Assembly: GCA_030847615.1 (NCBI GenBank)
Contig: JAUMIR010000001.1
Location: 70,321,501-70,385,500, forward strand
Reading direction: 5' to 3'
Length of the DNA: 64,000 nt
From: Gambelia wislizenii
Lineage: Eukaryota; Chordata; Lepidosauria; Squamata; Crotaphytidae
Positions 11,001-19,600 of this stretch are shown here, in pieces. Both the position numbers and the translations under genes were made by a program. The notes beneath the pieces are model-generated. The model had not been told where the DNA came from, ran no database searches, and saw only the letters and a program-made list of their open reading frames with translations. Numbering within the stretch: position 1 is the first letter of the stretch; each line of letters starts with the position of its first letter.

Positions 11001-13229
11001 CTAGTATGTCTTGAACTTTTTAACCACATATTGTTTTAGCTATGTTGTTTTAACTTATACGGTGAGTCGCTTTGTGTCCCATATTGGGAGAAAAGCCAGA
11101 TATATGGCACTGTGGTTCTTAACCTGTGGTCCGGGGACCCCCATGGGTCCATGATATTCTCACAGGGGGTCTGCAAAGGCTTGTAGGATGCTTGGCCCAC
11201 CTCCTCTGTGGCCAGGTGACAGGAGCCAAGCCAAAGGCTGGCTGGCTTGGCCTATGCACTGTCATTCAATCCACTGGAACCACAAACTTGCAGGAAGAAG
11301 CAGGAGAAAAGTCTTCCCCTCCAGGAAAGGTTCAATGGATGGTGTAATTGTATCACAGTAGAACCCCCTTATCCGGTGGGGATTGGTTCGGGGGGGGGGC
11401 GTGGATACTGAAAACCGTGGATAATAGTGAACACTATAGAAAATAATGAGACTTCCAGTTTAAAATACCATAGAATTGCCTTGGAGGACTTAAAAAATGT
11501 CTAGAGGAGACACATTTTCTAGGAAGATTCTATGGTAGGTGTGCTATTTTGTGTCCTGTAGATAACTGAATCAGTGGGTAATTAATCAGTGGATAAGGGG
11601 GTCCTAATGTATTATTATTAGCAGATATTGTTAGTATCATTATTAGTGTTTTAATTTTTGAGTTAACTCAGAGGTCTGCAGCAACAAAATATCCAGTAGG
11701 ACCCCTTATCCGCTGGGGGTTGGTTCTGAGGGGGTCGTGAATACCGACAACTGTGGATAATAGTGAACACCATTGAAAATAATGGGGCTTCTGGTTTAAA
11801 ATACCGTAGAGTTGCCTTGGAGTACCTAGAAAATGGATAGAGAGGACACATTTCCTAGGAAGACTCTAGGGTAGGTATGCTGTTTTGTATCCTGTAGATA
11901 ATTTAATCAGTGAATAATTAACCAGTGGGTATGGGGATCCTACTGTATTGTTATTATTAGCAGATATTGTTAGTATCGTTATTAGTGTTTTAACTCTTTT
12001 GAGTTAACTCTTGGAGGTCCGCGACAACAAAATATACAGTAGGACCCCTTATCCGCTGGGGATTGTTTCTGGGGGTGGGTGGATACCAAAAACCGTGGAT
12101 AATAGTGAACACCATTAAAATAATGGGGCTTCAGGTTTAAAATACCATAAGGTTGCCTTGGAGGACCTAGAAAATGGATAGAGAGGACACATTTTTAGGA
12201 AGACTTTATGGTAGAATCATAGAATTGTAGAGTTGGTAGGGACCACGAGGGCCATCCAGTCCAACCCCCTGCCATGCAGGAAATCACGAACAAAGCATCC
12301 CTGACAGATGGCCATCCAGCCTCTGTTTAAAGACCTCCAAGGAAGGAGACCCCACCATGCTCCGAGGGAGTGTGTTCCACTGCCGAACAGCTCTTACTGT
12401 CAAAAAGTTCCTCCTAATGTTGAGGTGGAATCTCTGTTCCTGGAGCATCCATTGCTCCGTGCTCCTCTGTTCCTTGCATCTATTGCTCCGTGTTCCAGTC
12501 TCTGGAGCAGCAGAAAACAAGCCTGCTCCATTCTCAATGTGACACCCCTTCAAATACTTAAAGAGGGCTATCATCTCGTCTCTTAACCATCTTTTTTCCA
12601 GGCTAAACATACCCAGCTCCCTAAGTCTCTCCTCATAAGGCATGGTTTCTAGACTTTTCACCATTTTAGTCGCCCTTTTCTGGACACGCTCCAATTTGTC
12701 AATATCCTTCTTGAATTGTGGTGCCCAGAACTGGACAAGTATCCTAGGTGAGGCCTGACCAAGGCAGAATAGAGTGGCACTATTACTTCCCTTGATCTAG
12801 ACACTAGACTTCTATTGATGCAGCCCAAAATCGCATTGGCCTTTTTAGCTGCCGCATCTAAAAAGTAGGAGAGCTGTTTTGTGTCCCGTGGATAACTGAA
12901 TCAGTGGGTAAGTGAATCTGTAGATACGGGGGTCCTACTGCATTGAAAGAAGGTCGCTGGTAAAGAAGAGGCCCCTGAGATAGCTGATAGATACACAGAT
13001 CCTCGCTAAGCGGTCTGTGAGGCGGAAGGCTTCCCTCCGCCGCCCCGGCGTCTCCCACGGGCACCCCGAGCTGCCCAGCAGGCGCAACATACCCGCCGCC
13101 TTTCCACGTCTTGTACTGCACCACAGCGCACGGCTTGCCTCGCAGTCGGGGCTCCAGACGCTGCTCCACCTGGATATAAAAACAGTCCATGTCGGCCAGC
13201 GCCACCACCCGCTCCCGCCCGCGGGACAT
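1902..13229 (-). CDS. POLH: DNA polymerase eta (spliced, 5' part only; continues left of window)
   Basis: Y-family translesion polymerase that copies past UV cyclobutane dimers in the nucleus. Four coding exons join in frame to give residues 1-220: 13093-13229, 6943-7077, 5555-5772 and 1902-2071. All junctions are GT-AG. The start is the ATG at 13229, placing the LADMDCF motif so that the first catalytic Asp is D13; SIDEAY gives D115 and E116. Q38 (CAVVQYK) and R61 (FGVTR), the finger-domain residues that hold a thymine dimer in the family, are both present at the same numbers as in the human protein. The little-finger, PIP-box and UBZ regions lie outside the window. The gene is divergent to XPO5, the same neighbour as in mammals. 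No frameshift or stop is seen. Family identification rests on remembered conserved motifs, not a search. Confidence 0.96.
3071..5190 (-). mobile_element. LINE with C-terminal zinc finger, copy 1 (longest; 5'-truncated, decayed)
   Basis: Non-LTR retrotransposon fragment flanked by a 10-bp direct repeat, ATGTTCATTT, at 3061-3070 and 5191-5200. The minus strand encodes reverse transcriptase: [31 protein letters not shown], and the catalytic FADD near 4055. The C-terminal part follows ([30 protein letters not shown]), then a CX2C...HX4C zinc finger ([21 protein letters not shown]). One stop follows RYGDAL near 4224 and a short deletion precedes the FADD motif, so it is not functional. No N-terminal endonuclease is present. 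The clade was not assigned; the domain order resembles RTE/L2-type elements. Confidence 0.88.
3086..3101 (-). other. 3'-terminal stem-loop of the zinc-finger LINE
   Basis: In element orientation TCTTCG-TTTG-CGAAGA, a 6-bp stem with a 4-base loop. It lies just upstream of the CCAGAGAGAG tail and is conserved in the other copies of the family. Confidence 0.7.
5555..5772 (-). CDS. POLH: POLH coding exon with catalytic SIDEAY motif (residues 91-164)
   Basis: Reads [34 protein letters not shown] and ends in DNK plus one base. D115 and E116 are the second and third metal-binding carboxylates of Y-family polymerases. Acceptor TAG before GTACCG; donor GTATCC. Confidence 0.94.
5940..6161. mobile_element. 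Tigger/pogo-like MITE
   Basis: TA at both borders, left terminus CAGTAGGCCCTTAGTATCC and right terminus GGATATGGAAAGACAACTG. The interior carries the 'cccattatatacaatggcatagtaaaat' type segment also seen at 17.3 and 51.1 kb. Non-autonomous and non-coding. Confidence 0.75.
6410..6853. mobile_element. hAT-like MITE with 8-bp target-site duplication
   Basis: TTCCAGAG occurs at 6402-6409 and 6854-6861, the 8-bp duplication expected for hAT transposons. Termini are CAGTGGCACTTAACC and GGTTAAGAACCACAG (imperfect inverted repeats). The element contains a (GAT)n(AAT)n microsatellite at about 6523-6590. No transposase frame. Confidence 0.8.
6523..6590 (+). repeat. (GAT)n/(AAT)n microsatellite
   Basis: Run of GAT triplets followed by AAT triplets inside the hAT MITE; the source of spurious polyhistidine and polyisoleucine reading frames. 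Confidence 0.9.
6943..7077 (-). CDS. POLH: POLH coding exon (residues 46-91)
   Basis: 135 bp, too short for a 60-codon ORF list. Reads [15 protein letters not shown], then [23 protein letters not shown], matching the fingers and palm segment of polymerase eta, with R61 present. Acceptor CAG before GATAATT; donor GTAAGC. Confidence 0.93.
7195..7300 (+). repeat. L2-like LINE 3' end
   Basis: 'tgtaagctactttgagtcctgg' type sequence followed by 'tataaatgcag' and an AAT run. This matches the usual vertebrate L2/CR1-type 3' terminus. Confidence 0.6.
7990..9660 (+). repeat. Unidentified interspersed repeat X, copy 1 (split by a CR1 insertion)
   Basis: The halves 7990-8501 and 9489-9660 align with 43195-43790 and 49960-50080. 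Shared segments include 'ccagagaaga.tcaagatag', 'gtgatgtgatgtca' and 'ggaaatgtag...atgatgggagtt'. No reading frame and no clear TG...CA ends. It could be an LTR or a large non-autonomous DNA element. Confidence 0.6.
8502..9488 (+). mobile_element. CR1 LINE fragment, 5'-truncated, nested in repeat X
   Basis: Reverse transcriptase segment [21 protein letters not shown] with catalytic FADD at 8611-8622, then a frameshift near 8820-8960, then the CR1 C-terminal region ([37 protein letters not shown]). The 3' end is the CR1-type ATTCTATGATTC. A TCTGATTGGCTCT duplication flanks the insert (8489-8501 and 9491-9503). Confidence 0.92.
9789..9895 (-). repeat. Penelope-like (?) terminal fragment enclosed by an inverted repeat
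   Basis: CTTGGGTTTTTTT (9789-9801) is mirrored by AAAAAAACCCAAG (9883-9895). The interior carries the hammerhead-like core described separately. The interior resembles an abundant squamate repeat; the link to Penelope-like elements is inference. Confidence 0.4.
9839..9873 (-). ncRNA. Hammerhead-ribozyme-like core (type I, very short stem III)
   Basis: On the minus strand the order is CTGAAGA (9873-9867), a stem II made by GCC and GGC around a loop, GAAAC (9846-9842), then GTC ending at 9839, the predicted cleavage site. This fits the CUGANGA...GAAA...UH hammerhead consensus. Stem III is only A-U and C-G. Stem I (bases before CTGA against AGAAA after GTC) has a mismatch. Penelope-like elements are known to carry minimal hammerheads of this kind. 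Activity of this copy is unknown. Confidence 0.5.
10165..10452 (-). mobile_element. Zinc-finger LINE, copy 2 (3' end only)
   Basis: Begins with the complement of the CCAGAGAGAG tail and the TCTTCG...CGAAGA stem-loop, and stops after about 290 bp. It encodes only the C-terminal zinc-finger part of the family protein, close in sequence to copy 1. Confidence 0.85.
10730..11108 (+). repeat. L2-like LINE 3' region
   Basis: Contains the 'tatggaactccctcag' and 'aaagaccttcttatttcagcaggc' segments and ends in 'gtgagtcgctttgtgtcccatattgggagaaaagcc', a typical L2/CR1-type 3' terminus. Confidence 0.6.
11110..11690 (-). mobile_element. hAT-like MITE (second copy) interrupted by a Tigger-like MITE
   Basis: The terminus CTGTGGTTCTTAACC at 11110 and the interior match the reverse complement of the 6410-6853 element. 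The match breaks at about 11352 and resumes at 11613-11690 (cagatattgttagtatca to gcaacaaaatat). The gap is filled by a Tigger-like MITE. Confidence 0.7.
11353..11612. mobile_element. Tigger/pogo-like MITE, array unit 1
   Basis: Termini CAGTAGAACCCCCTTATCC and GGATAAGGGGGTCCTAATG, inverted repeats. The interior shares 'ggataatagtgaacac' and 'gttgccttggagga' with the other units. Confidence 0.75.
12213..12859 (-). mobile_element. CR1 LINE fragment inserted in the third array unit
   Basis: The minus strand encodes [40 protein letters not shown] and [19 protein letters not shown], the CR1 C-terminal region. It starts (3' end) with the complement of the TTCTATGATTC tail at 12213. An extra [14 protein letters not shown] stretch, a short internal duplication, distinguishes it from the other CR1 copies. 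Array sequence resumes at 12860. Confidence 0.88.
13093..13229 (-). CDS. POLH: POLH first coding exon (residues 1-46)
   Basis: Begins [17 protein letters not shown] and ends WKGG plus two bases of a Gly codon, followed by a GTATGT donor. It carries the catalytic Asp of the LADMD motif (D13) and Q38. The base at -3 of the ATG is C, so the initiation context is weak. A longer open frame runs upstream, but only this Met matches the family N-terminus. Confidence 0.93.
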
Positions 13230-13610
13230 GAGGCGGGAGGGCGAAAGCTGAGGTGGCTGAATTCGAAAGCGGGAAAGAAAACGACAACCGCCTCCCTCGA
13301 GGACTCCAATTCCCGCCTTCCTTCCTCTCGGAGTAGCAGGGGGGTGGAAGGGGAGGAAAGAGAGGAAATGACGCAACTGCCCCACTGTCGTACTGTGTGT
13401 AACCACTTTCCACTCTTGGAACGCCAGGTAGGAAATGGCCGCGCTTCACTGCAATGCCTCTTGGGAAATGGAGTCCTGAACGAGGCTGTCGGATTTCCGT
13501 CCTCCGTCGTCGAGGAGCTATGGTTACCTCATACTTTTTTCCAGGGACTTCGTGACGCAAATCTTTTCCGCCCAACTGGCGGGATCATAGACGTAGGAAA
13601 AGGATAGACT
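13230..13610 (-). promoter_or_regulatory. POLH GC-rich promoter/5' UTR region
   Basis: CpG-rich sequence immediately upstream of the POLH ATG, with two TGACGCAA (ATF/CRE-like) motifs on the plus strand at 13367-13374 and 13552-13559. A non-coding first exon is expected from other vertebrates but cannot be placed. Promoter status is inferred from position and composition. Confidence 0.55.
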
Positions 13611-13815
13611 AGCGACTCCTTAACCTGGATTTCATAGGGAGTCGCGACAATATGAATTCCCGCCCTTTCCTTGCTACTTTTTATTTCTGAATGGGCACCC
13701 TAAGGGTGTCAGATAACCACAGCTATGCTATGGAAAGGCAGCCCCAAATAGACCTGGCCTCTCGATTTGTTTACTATGGACACTTCTCCCTTCCTCTTTG
13801 TTACTGAAAGTGTAT

Positions 13816-14420
13816 TACTATTTATTTTATTCATTTATACCATGCTTTTCCCCCAATAACAGCTTGTAGAATATGAAAAACTAGAACAGATTAAAAAATA
13901 TCGGTAAAAATACTAAAATTATTTTACAAGGAATTAAACAATATAGAATTAAAAACCACTGAAAAATAATTAAAAGGCAAAAAAAAGAAAATAAAAGAAA
14001 GAAGGAAACAACAGAACCACTAAAAAGCTCATTGCAATCAGTTCCTGAAATCACTTCTGAGTTAGAGAATTTCTCATTTGACTCCCTAGGAAGGGAGCTC
14101 CAAAATCTGGGAGCAGCCACCAAAAAGGCCCCTTCCTGTGTACTCATGGAACATGCCTAGGAAGGTGGTGGGGCTGAGAGAAGATTTTAGAGCTTGGGGA
14201 GGCTCATATAAAGAAATACGGCCCTTCAGACAGCTTGGACACAAACTGTACAGGATTTTTATAGGTCATAACACACACTTCGTCTTGTGCCTGGAAACAG
14301 AGTGGAGCTGTTGCCGGAGGCGGCCCTGGGGCCAGCCATACTTAGCAATCCGGATGCAGCTCTTTGGACCAACTAAAGTTTCTGGAAAAGTCAATAAAGC
14401 TAGGAAAGGTGGAGGGGAAA
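13816..14420 (-). repeat. L2/CR1-like LINE fragment
   Basis: Starts with the complement of a LINE 3' end (TTCATTTATACC...GCTTTTCCCCC) and contains the 'gggagctccaaaatctgggagcagcc' motif near 14090-14130, common in L2/CR1-type repeats. No usable frame. Confidence 0.55.
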
Positions 14421-14449
14421 AAGGAAGAAAAGGAACACTGCACACCAGA

Positions 14450-14600
14450 TGGATAAGACTCAGTCAGAGAAGCCGTGGGCCTGAACCTGCAAGACCTGAG
14501 CAGGGCAGTAGACCAGGGGTGTGGGGCTTGGAGATATCTCATTCATAGGGTCACCATGGGTCAAATTGACTCAAAGGCAGTTAACAACAACAAAGTTTCC
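14450..14600 (+). repeat. RTE/BovB-like LINE 3' end
   Basis: Encodes NLQDLSRAVD and SFIGSPWVKLTQ-type remnants and ends in the 'gacTCAAAGGCAGTTAACAACAACAA' style terminus. It is similar to the 3' end of the BovB-like copy near 56.95 kb. Confidence 0.65.
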
Positions 14601-15257
14601 AAGGGAGTACAAGAGGGACTCCCAATCCAAGCGCATTATTACAAATATGCAGCAGAGCTCAAGTGTCTCAACAGTACAGTATTTTGGACCACTTGTGGGA
14701 AATTGAGGTGACCTGTCTTTTTCTTGTCTTTTAGAGTGGGACGTGAATCAAAATGAAGGCAAAGGGTAAATTACTGTGCTGTGTTTACCGTCCAGATGGG
14801 GTGTGCACTTTGCACTATTTTTAATACTATCAGTCAACTTTGTGCATGTATGATCTGTTGTCACATACTTCCTGTGGCGCTCTTGTCTGGGAATGTGATT
14901 TGATGCGATTGGTTGTCTCAACAGGCAGGCGTGTGCATTTCCATCAGGGTTTTTTTACAACTTAGGGAAAAGACGCAAAGGCTTTTCCTGCATAGTTTTC
15001 CCAAATTTTGATCCACCTCCCTCTGAAAACAATGGACTGCTGCAGGATCCCATTTGGACACATGGGATTCCCCCAGGATTCTAAAAGGATTTATTTCACT
15101 GTCTGGACTGGCCCTGAACACTTCATTTAGGTTTATTTATTTAAGTATTTATACCCCGCTCTTCAGCCACAAAGGCTCTCAGAGTGGCTTATAAATCGTT
15201 AAGCAATAGCACTTACACATCTACACTACTTTTATAGCATGCTAGGTATTCTCTAAG

Positions 15258-15428
15258 CCAGTGTTTCTCAACCAGGGTTCCCTGAAACCTTAGGGTTACC
15301 TTAAAGATGTGATTTTAAAACATTTTTCTAGGTATAGATATAATAACTTTTAGGCAGGGGTTCCCTGAGATCTGAAAATTATTTCAAGGGTTCCTCCAGG
15401 GTAAAAACATTGAGAAAGGGCTGCTGTA
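15258..15428. mobile_element. hAT/Charlie-like MITE nested in the SINE
   Basis: Terminus CAGTGTTTCTCAACC at the left and CATTGAGAAAGGGCTG at the right, imperfect inverted repeats around a 170-bp non-coding interior with 'agggttccctga' repeats. Confidence 0.6.
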
Positions 15429-15451
15429 AAATGGTTTTACAATATGTGTTA

Positions 15452-15944
15452 GCCCTCTCTCTGGCTTTTCTTTGCAAACGAAGATTCGGGAAGGACTCAT
15501 TCCGCACTTTCTGCAAGCGCGCTGATGACAAAAAAAAAAAAAAGCCAATCTGAGATAAACAAGTCCAGTTGCAGAAAGCACATTGTTTCTGGGTTGTGAT
15601 TCTTTCTGCGTTGTCGTTTCTCTTCAAGACTTGTTCGGTGTGAGCTCTCAAATAAGGCTGCAGCATAAGAGTGCATCTCCATGCCTCCCAATGTGAGGCC
15701 ATGGCGGACCATTGTTGGTGATCAATTTGGCCGAGCCTGAGATGTTATTTTAGGGAGTCCTTGTATCGCTTTTTTGGAGGACCCCTCTTACGCTGACCCA
15801 TGGCGAGTTCACCATAGAGTACTATTTTTGGGAGGCGATGGTCCTCCATCCTAGAAATGTGCCCTGCCCAACGCAGCTGTGTTCTCAATATCATGACCTC
15901 AATGCTGGTGATCCCTGCTTGCTCAAGGACAGCAACATTCGTCA
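15452..15944 (-). mobile_element. Zinc-finger LINE, copy 3, nested in the SINE
   Basis: Same 3' tail and stem-loop (one G.U change in the stem), then zinc-finger and [18 protein letters not shown] coding remnants. Internal deletions and an A run at 15531-15543 break the frame. Confidence 0.85.
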
Positions 15945-16129
15945 CAAATTGCCCCCATAAACCAGGTACTCATTTTACCAACCTAGAAAGGTTGGAAGGC
16001 TGAGTCAACTTTGGAGCCCTTGGGATCGAACTCGCAATGTTTTCGCCTACAGCGCTGGCATTTAACCACTGCACCACCACCTTAAAGTCGAGCACTTTGA
16101 ATCGGTGCTTTAAAATTCAAAATAAAAAA

Positions 16130-16345
16130 GAGCCCTATAGCTTATCACACTAAATTGTTATAGTGCTAGTATTCCATTTTCGCTGCTCTGGCTGCTTCCT
16201 GTAGAATCCTGGGATTTGTAGTTCAGGGAGGGGTACTTAGAACTCCCAGCCAGAGAGCTCTTAGGCCTCCCTAAACTACAAACCCCAGAATTCCACAGGA
16301 GGCAGCCAGAGCGGCTAAAACGCAATCACAAATAGCACTGTAACA
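16130..16345. mobile_element. Palindromic MITE
   Basis: Arms 'ctctggctgcttcctgtagaatcctgggatttgtagtt' and their near complement around 16275-16315, separated by about 50 bp. Same family as the copies near 17.9, 19.8 and 37.6 kb. Confidence 0.65.
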
Positions 16346-16583
16346 GCCTAGGGAGAGCGTCTCCACCATATTGTAACTCTAGGCCTCTAGCCTAGAGCTA
16401 AAGAAAAGTCACTAGGTTGGAGGCGCATGCGCAGTGCCGCCTTTCGACTGCTGTGCCCGGCTTCGGTGCTGCTCTATTATTCTCCTCCTGGTGTGCTGCT
16501 GCGGCTGCTGCTGCGTTGCCCCGGGCAACGGGGCCTACTTTCCTCTCCCCAGCCCGGCCGCCCTCGCTCCCCCCCCCGGCATC
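16346..16583 (+). promoter_or_regulatory. XPO5 GC-rich promoter/5' UTR with NRF1-like site
   Basis: GC-rich sequence directly upstream of the XPO5 ATG. GCGCATGCGCA at 16423-16433 is a full match to the NRF1 palindrome, a common CpG-island promoter element. No TATA box was seen. The transcription start cannot be fixed from sequence. Confidence 0.6.
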
Positions 16584-16688
16584 ATGTCTTGGGACCCGGT
16601 GAACACCCTTTGCGAGCAGCTGGTGAAGGCGGTCACGGTGATGATGGACCCGGCCTCGAGTCAGCGGTACCGTCTGGAGGCCCTTAAG
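16584..16688 (+). CDS. XPO5: XPO5 coding exon 1 (residues 1-35)
   Basis: MSWDPVNTLCEQLVKAVTVM to RLEALK, in a GC-rich context. The ATG at 16584 is preceded by CATC; longer upstream open frames lack family similarity. Phase-0 donor GTATAC. Confidence 0.95.
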
Positions 16689-19600
16689 GTATACCGGCGG
16701 GGAGGGGAGAGGGTGCCCCCTTCAGCGGGTGGGCATTGCGAGCCCAATGTGAGCGGCCATGTGTTGGCACCGTTCACGTGTTCCGGGACTGTAACCAGGT
16801 AGAAAGACCCCCCTCCCCGCCATATGGCGGGGAGGGGGGTTTTTCTGCCTGGTTACCGTCCCGGGACACGTGAACGGTGCCAACACATGGCCGGTAAGTA
16901 TGGCCGCCCAATGCCCAACCTCTGCTCCTCCTCCTTCCCATGTCTGACTTCACCACCTCCACCTCACAGTAACTAGCCTTTGAAATTTCCCTCAAGCACG
17001 ACTTTCCCAAGCCTCTCTTCCTTCCCTCTACAGCCCTCCTGACCTCTTTTCCCCTCCCCAGACATCCATACACGTGTCTGGTGGTTCCCACGTTGCGGAT
17101 CAACCCCTTGGTCCGAGAAGAGGGAGGGCGTGGGAACAGGTCTCTCCCCCCCCACACACACATACACAACAGCAAAGCCACCCTGGGGAGGGGAGGAATC
17201 CACACCACACAAATAATCCACTTTGAAACTGGATTTGTTTGCCATGGCGCCTTCATTTTTAATTTAATTTAATGTAATTATAGTTGTCCTTTCCCATTCG
17301 CTGGGGTTTGGTTCCAGGAACTGCCCCCCGCCCCGTGAATACCCAAATCCATGAATACTCAAGTCCCATTATATGCAATGGCATAGCAAAATTCTGTCCT
17401 TTATATAAGATGGAAAAATCAAGGTTTGCTTTTTGGATTATTATTTTTTAAAGAATATTTTCAAGCTGTGAATACTTAAATCCGTGAATGCTAAATCCAT
17501 GAATGTGGAGGGACAACTGTAGGTATTTATACCCCCACTCTTCAGTCACAAAGGCTATCAGAGCGGCTTGCAAATGGTTAAGCAATAGCAATGTACACAT
17601 CTACTTTGCATGAAGCAGCTTCCAATGTGCGTTAGCTAATTGCCCCCACAAGTCGGGTACTCATTTTACCGACCTACGAAAGGGTGGAAGGCTGAGTGAA
17701 CCCTCAGAGCCCTCTGGAATCGAACTTGCAACAGGGTGACTTGCAGTAATGGCATTTAACCACTGCGCCACCTGTGGAATCATAGGGTTTGTCGTTTTTG
17801 CAAGATTGTAGAGAGGGTAAGGCACTATCTACACTATGTAAATCATCCAGTTTGAAATGTGATTGTTTGCCATGGCTTCTTCCTATGGAATCCTGGGATT
17901 TGTAGTTTTACAGGGTCTTGAGCCTTCTCTGACCAAGAGTGCTGGTGCCTCACCAAACGTCAAATCCCAGGATTCCGTAGGAAGGAGCCATGCAAATAAT
18001 CCAATTTCAACCAGGATTATTTCTCTAGTGTGGATGCCCCCTCAGTCTCCTCGACTTTGAATCCACACACTACAGAAATACAGTAGTGCACGCACACACA
18101 CCCCGTATCCATGGAGGGTTGGTTTCTGGGGACCCCCGTGGATACTGAATTCTGCAGATAATAGTGAACACCAGACCCACCCACCAGCCCGCCGTTGAAG
18201 AATTCCTGCTTCTACAAAAAAACATTTACAGGAATAGCACAGCAGTACCTCAACTGATAAAGAGAAAGTCTTTATCAGTTGAGGTACTGCTGTGCTATTC
18301 TGTAAATGTTTTTTTGTAGAAGCAGGAATTCTGTAAACAGAATTAAGAACCTGTGTAATTGATGTCTACAGAGAATACGTATAGCCTAGGTCTGATCAAT
18401 GAAACATTTACCTGAAAAGCAAGTTTGAGGGAAGGGAAGAGGGCAGTCTGTTTGGATTTGTGATTTTTTCCACTTGATAAATTACAGAGCAGAAAAGAAG
18501 AGATAAATACAACATTCAACTTAATCTTATTGGTCACTAGCCCAGTATCCTGTGTTCAGAGTCTGGATGTGCATCAAAGTTTTAACTAAGATGGCATGAA
18601 GTACAGTATCATAGGCCATGTCACAAAATTAATTTCTTTCTCCACCTTCTCAGAACAGCTGTGAGGGAAAGACTTTAATAATTTTAAAGTTAAGATTTTA
18701 ATATTAGAACCTAGCACTGCCCTGCACATGTTGGTACCTTTGCATCATGATATTATCTTACTGTAGGAAGGATATTCTTGTTTGCTTAAGAATGTTTCTT
18801 CCACATTTCAGTTCTGTGAAGAGTTTAAAGAAAAAAGTCCAGCGTGTGTTCCATGTGGGTTGAAACTGGCAGAGAAAACCCAGACTGCTATTGTCAGGCA
18901 CTTTGGTCTTCAGATCCTGGAACATGTGGTGAAGTAAGAAAGATAAGATGAATGAAGGGGATGTGACACTAATTTTTAAAAGTTTTCTATGAGAAAATCA
19001 GACTTGTACTCGTCAAAATTATTATCTTTGATTACAATTTTGCTTTGTAGCAGAGGAGACCCAATGGCGTCTCAGAGAAGGATGTACAGTCATGTTAGAA
19101 GAAAAGTATCTGAGGTTGTATTTACCTAATTTTAAGACCTGCTAAGGAACAGTGATTGTTATTATATCCTGATATGTAAAACCATAGAATTCAAAGAATC
19201 TGTACTTTTCTTTTTCACACGACTGTATACTTGGTAATTTTGTGTTAATGGATTGATCTCTTTATTGAAGAATCTGGAGATCCTCCTTAATCTCTGTGTT
19301 TGGTAAATCTGGCATCTTCTTACTTGTTGCATATACAGTAGGACCCCTTATCCACTGGGGATTGGTTGGGGGGGGCATTGATACCAAAAACCGTGGATAA
19401 TAGCGAACACCATTAACAATAATGGGGCTTCCAGTTTAAAATACCGTAGAGTTGCCTTGGAGGACTTAGAAAATGGCTAGAGAGGACACATTTTCTAGGA
19501 AGACTATGGTAGGTATGCTATTGTGTCCTGTGGATAATTGAATCAGTGGATAATGAATCAGTGGATACAGGGGTCCTACTGTATAGCATTGACTCCTGTC

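Larger units (their letters stand above)
11353..12946. repeat. Tandem array of a composite unit (Tigger-like MITE plus hAT remnant)
   Basis: Three head-to-tail copies, about 345 bp each, starting near 11353, 11692 and 12041. Units 1 and 2 each contain the Tigger-like MITE followed by the same roughly 80-bp hAT remnant; the third has the MITE only and is split by a CR1. Confidence 0.75.
15125..16085 (-). mobile_element. tRNA-derived SINE split by a hAT MITE and a LINE
   Basis: Segments 15125-15257, about 15429-15451 and 15945-16085 together match the intact SINEs at 17.52-17.78 and 51.65-51.91 kb. On the minus strand it begins with the tRNA-like 'gtgcagtggttaaatgcc' and ends in 'ataaataaa'. 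Confidence 0.75.

Noticed and set aside
11353..12946. CRISPR-like array
   Set aside because: Units of about 345 bp made of MITE sequence in a vertebrate intron; no short repeat-spacer pattern or cas genes.
12858..13607. Overlapping long frames at the POLH promoter on both strands
   Set aside because: GC-rich DNA has few stops. Only the 13093-13229 segment matches polymerase eta and is bounded by a splice donor.
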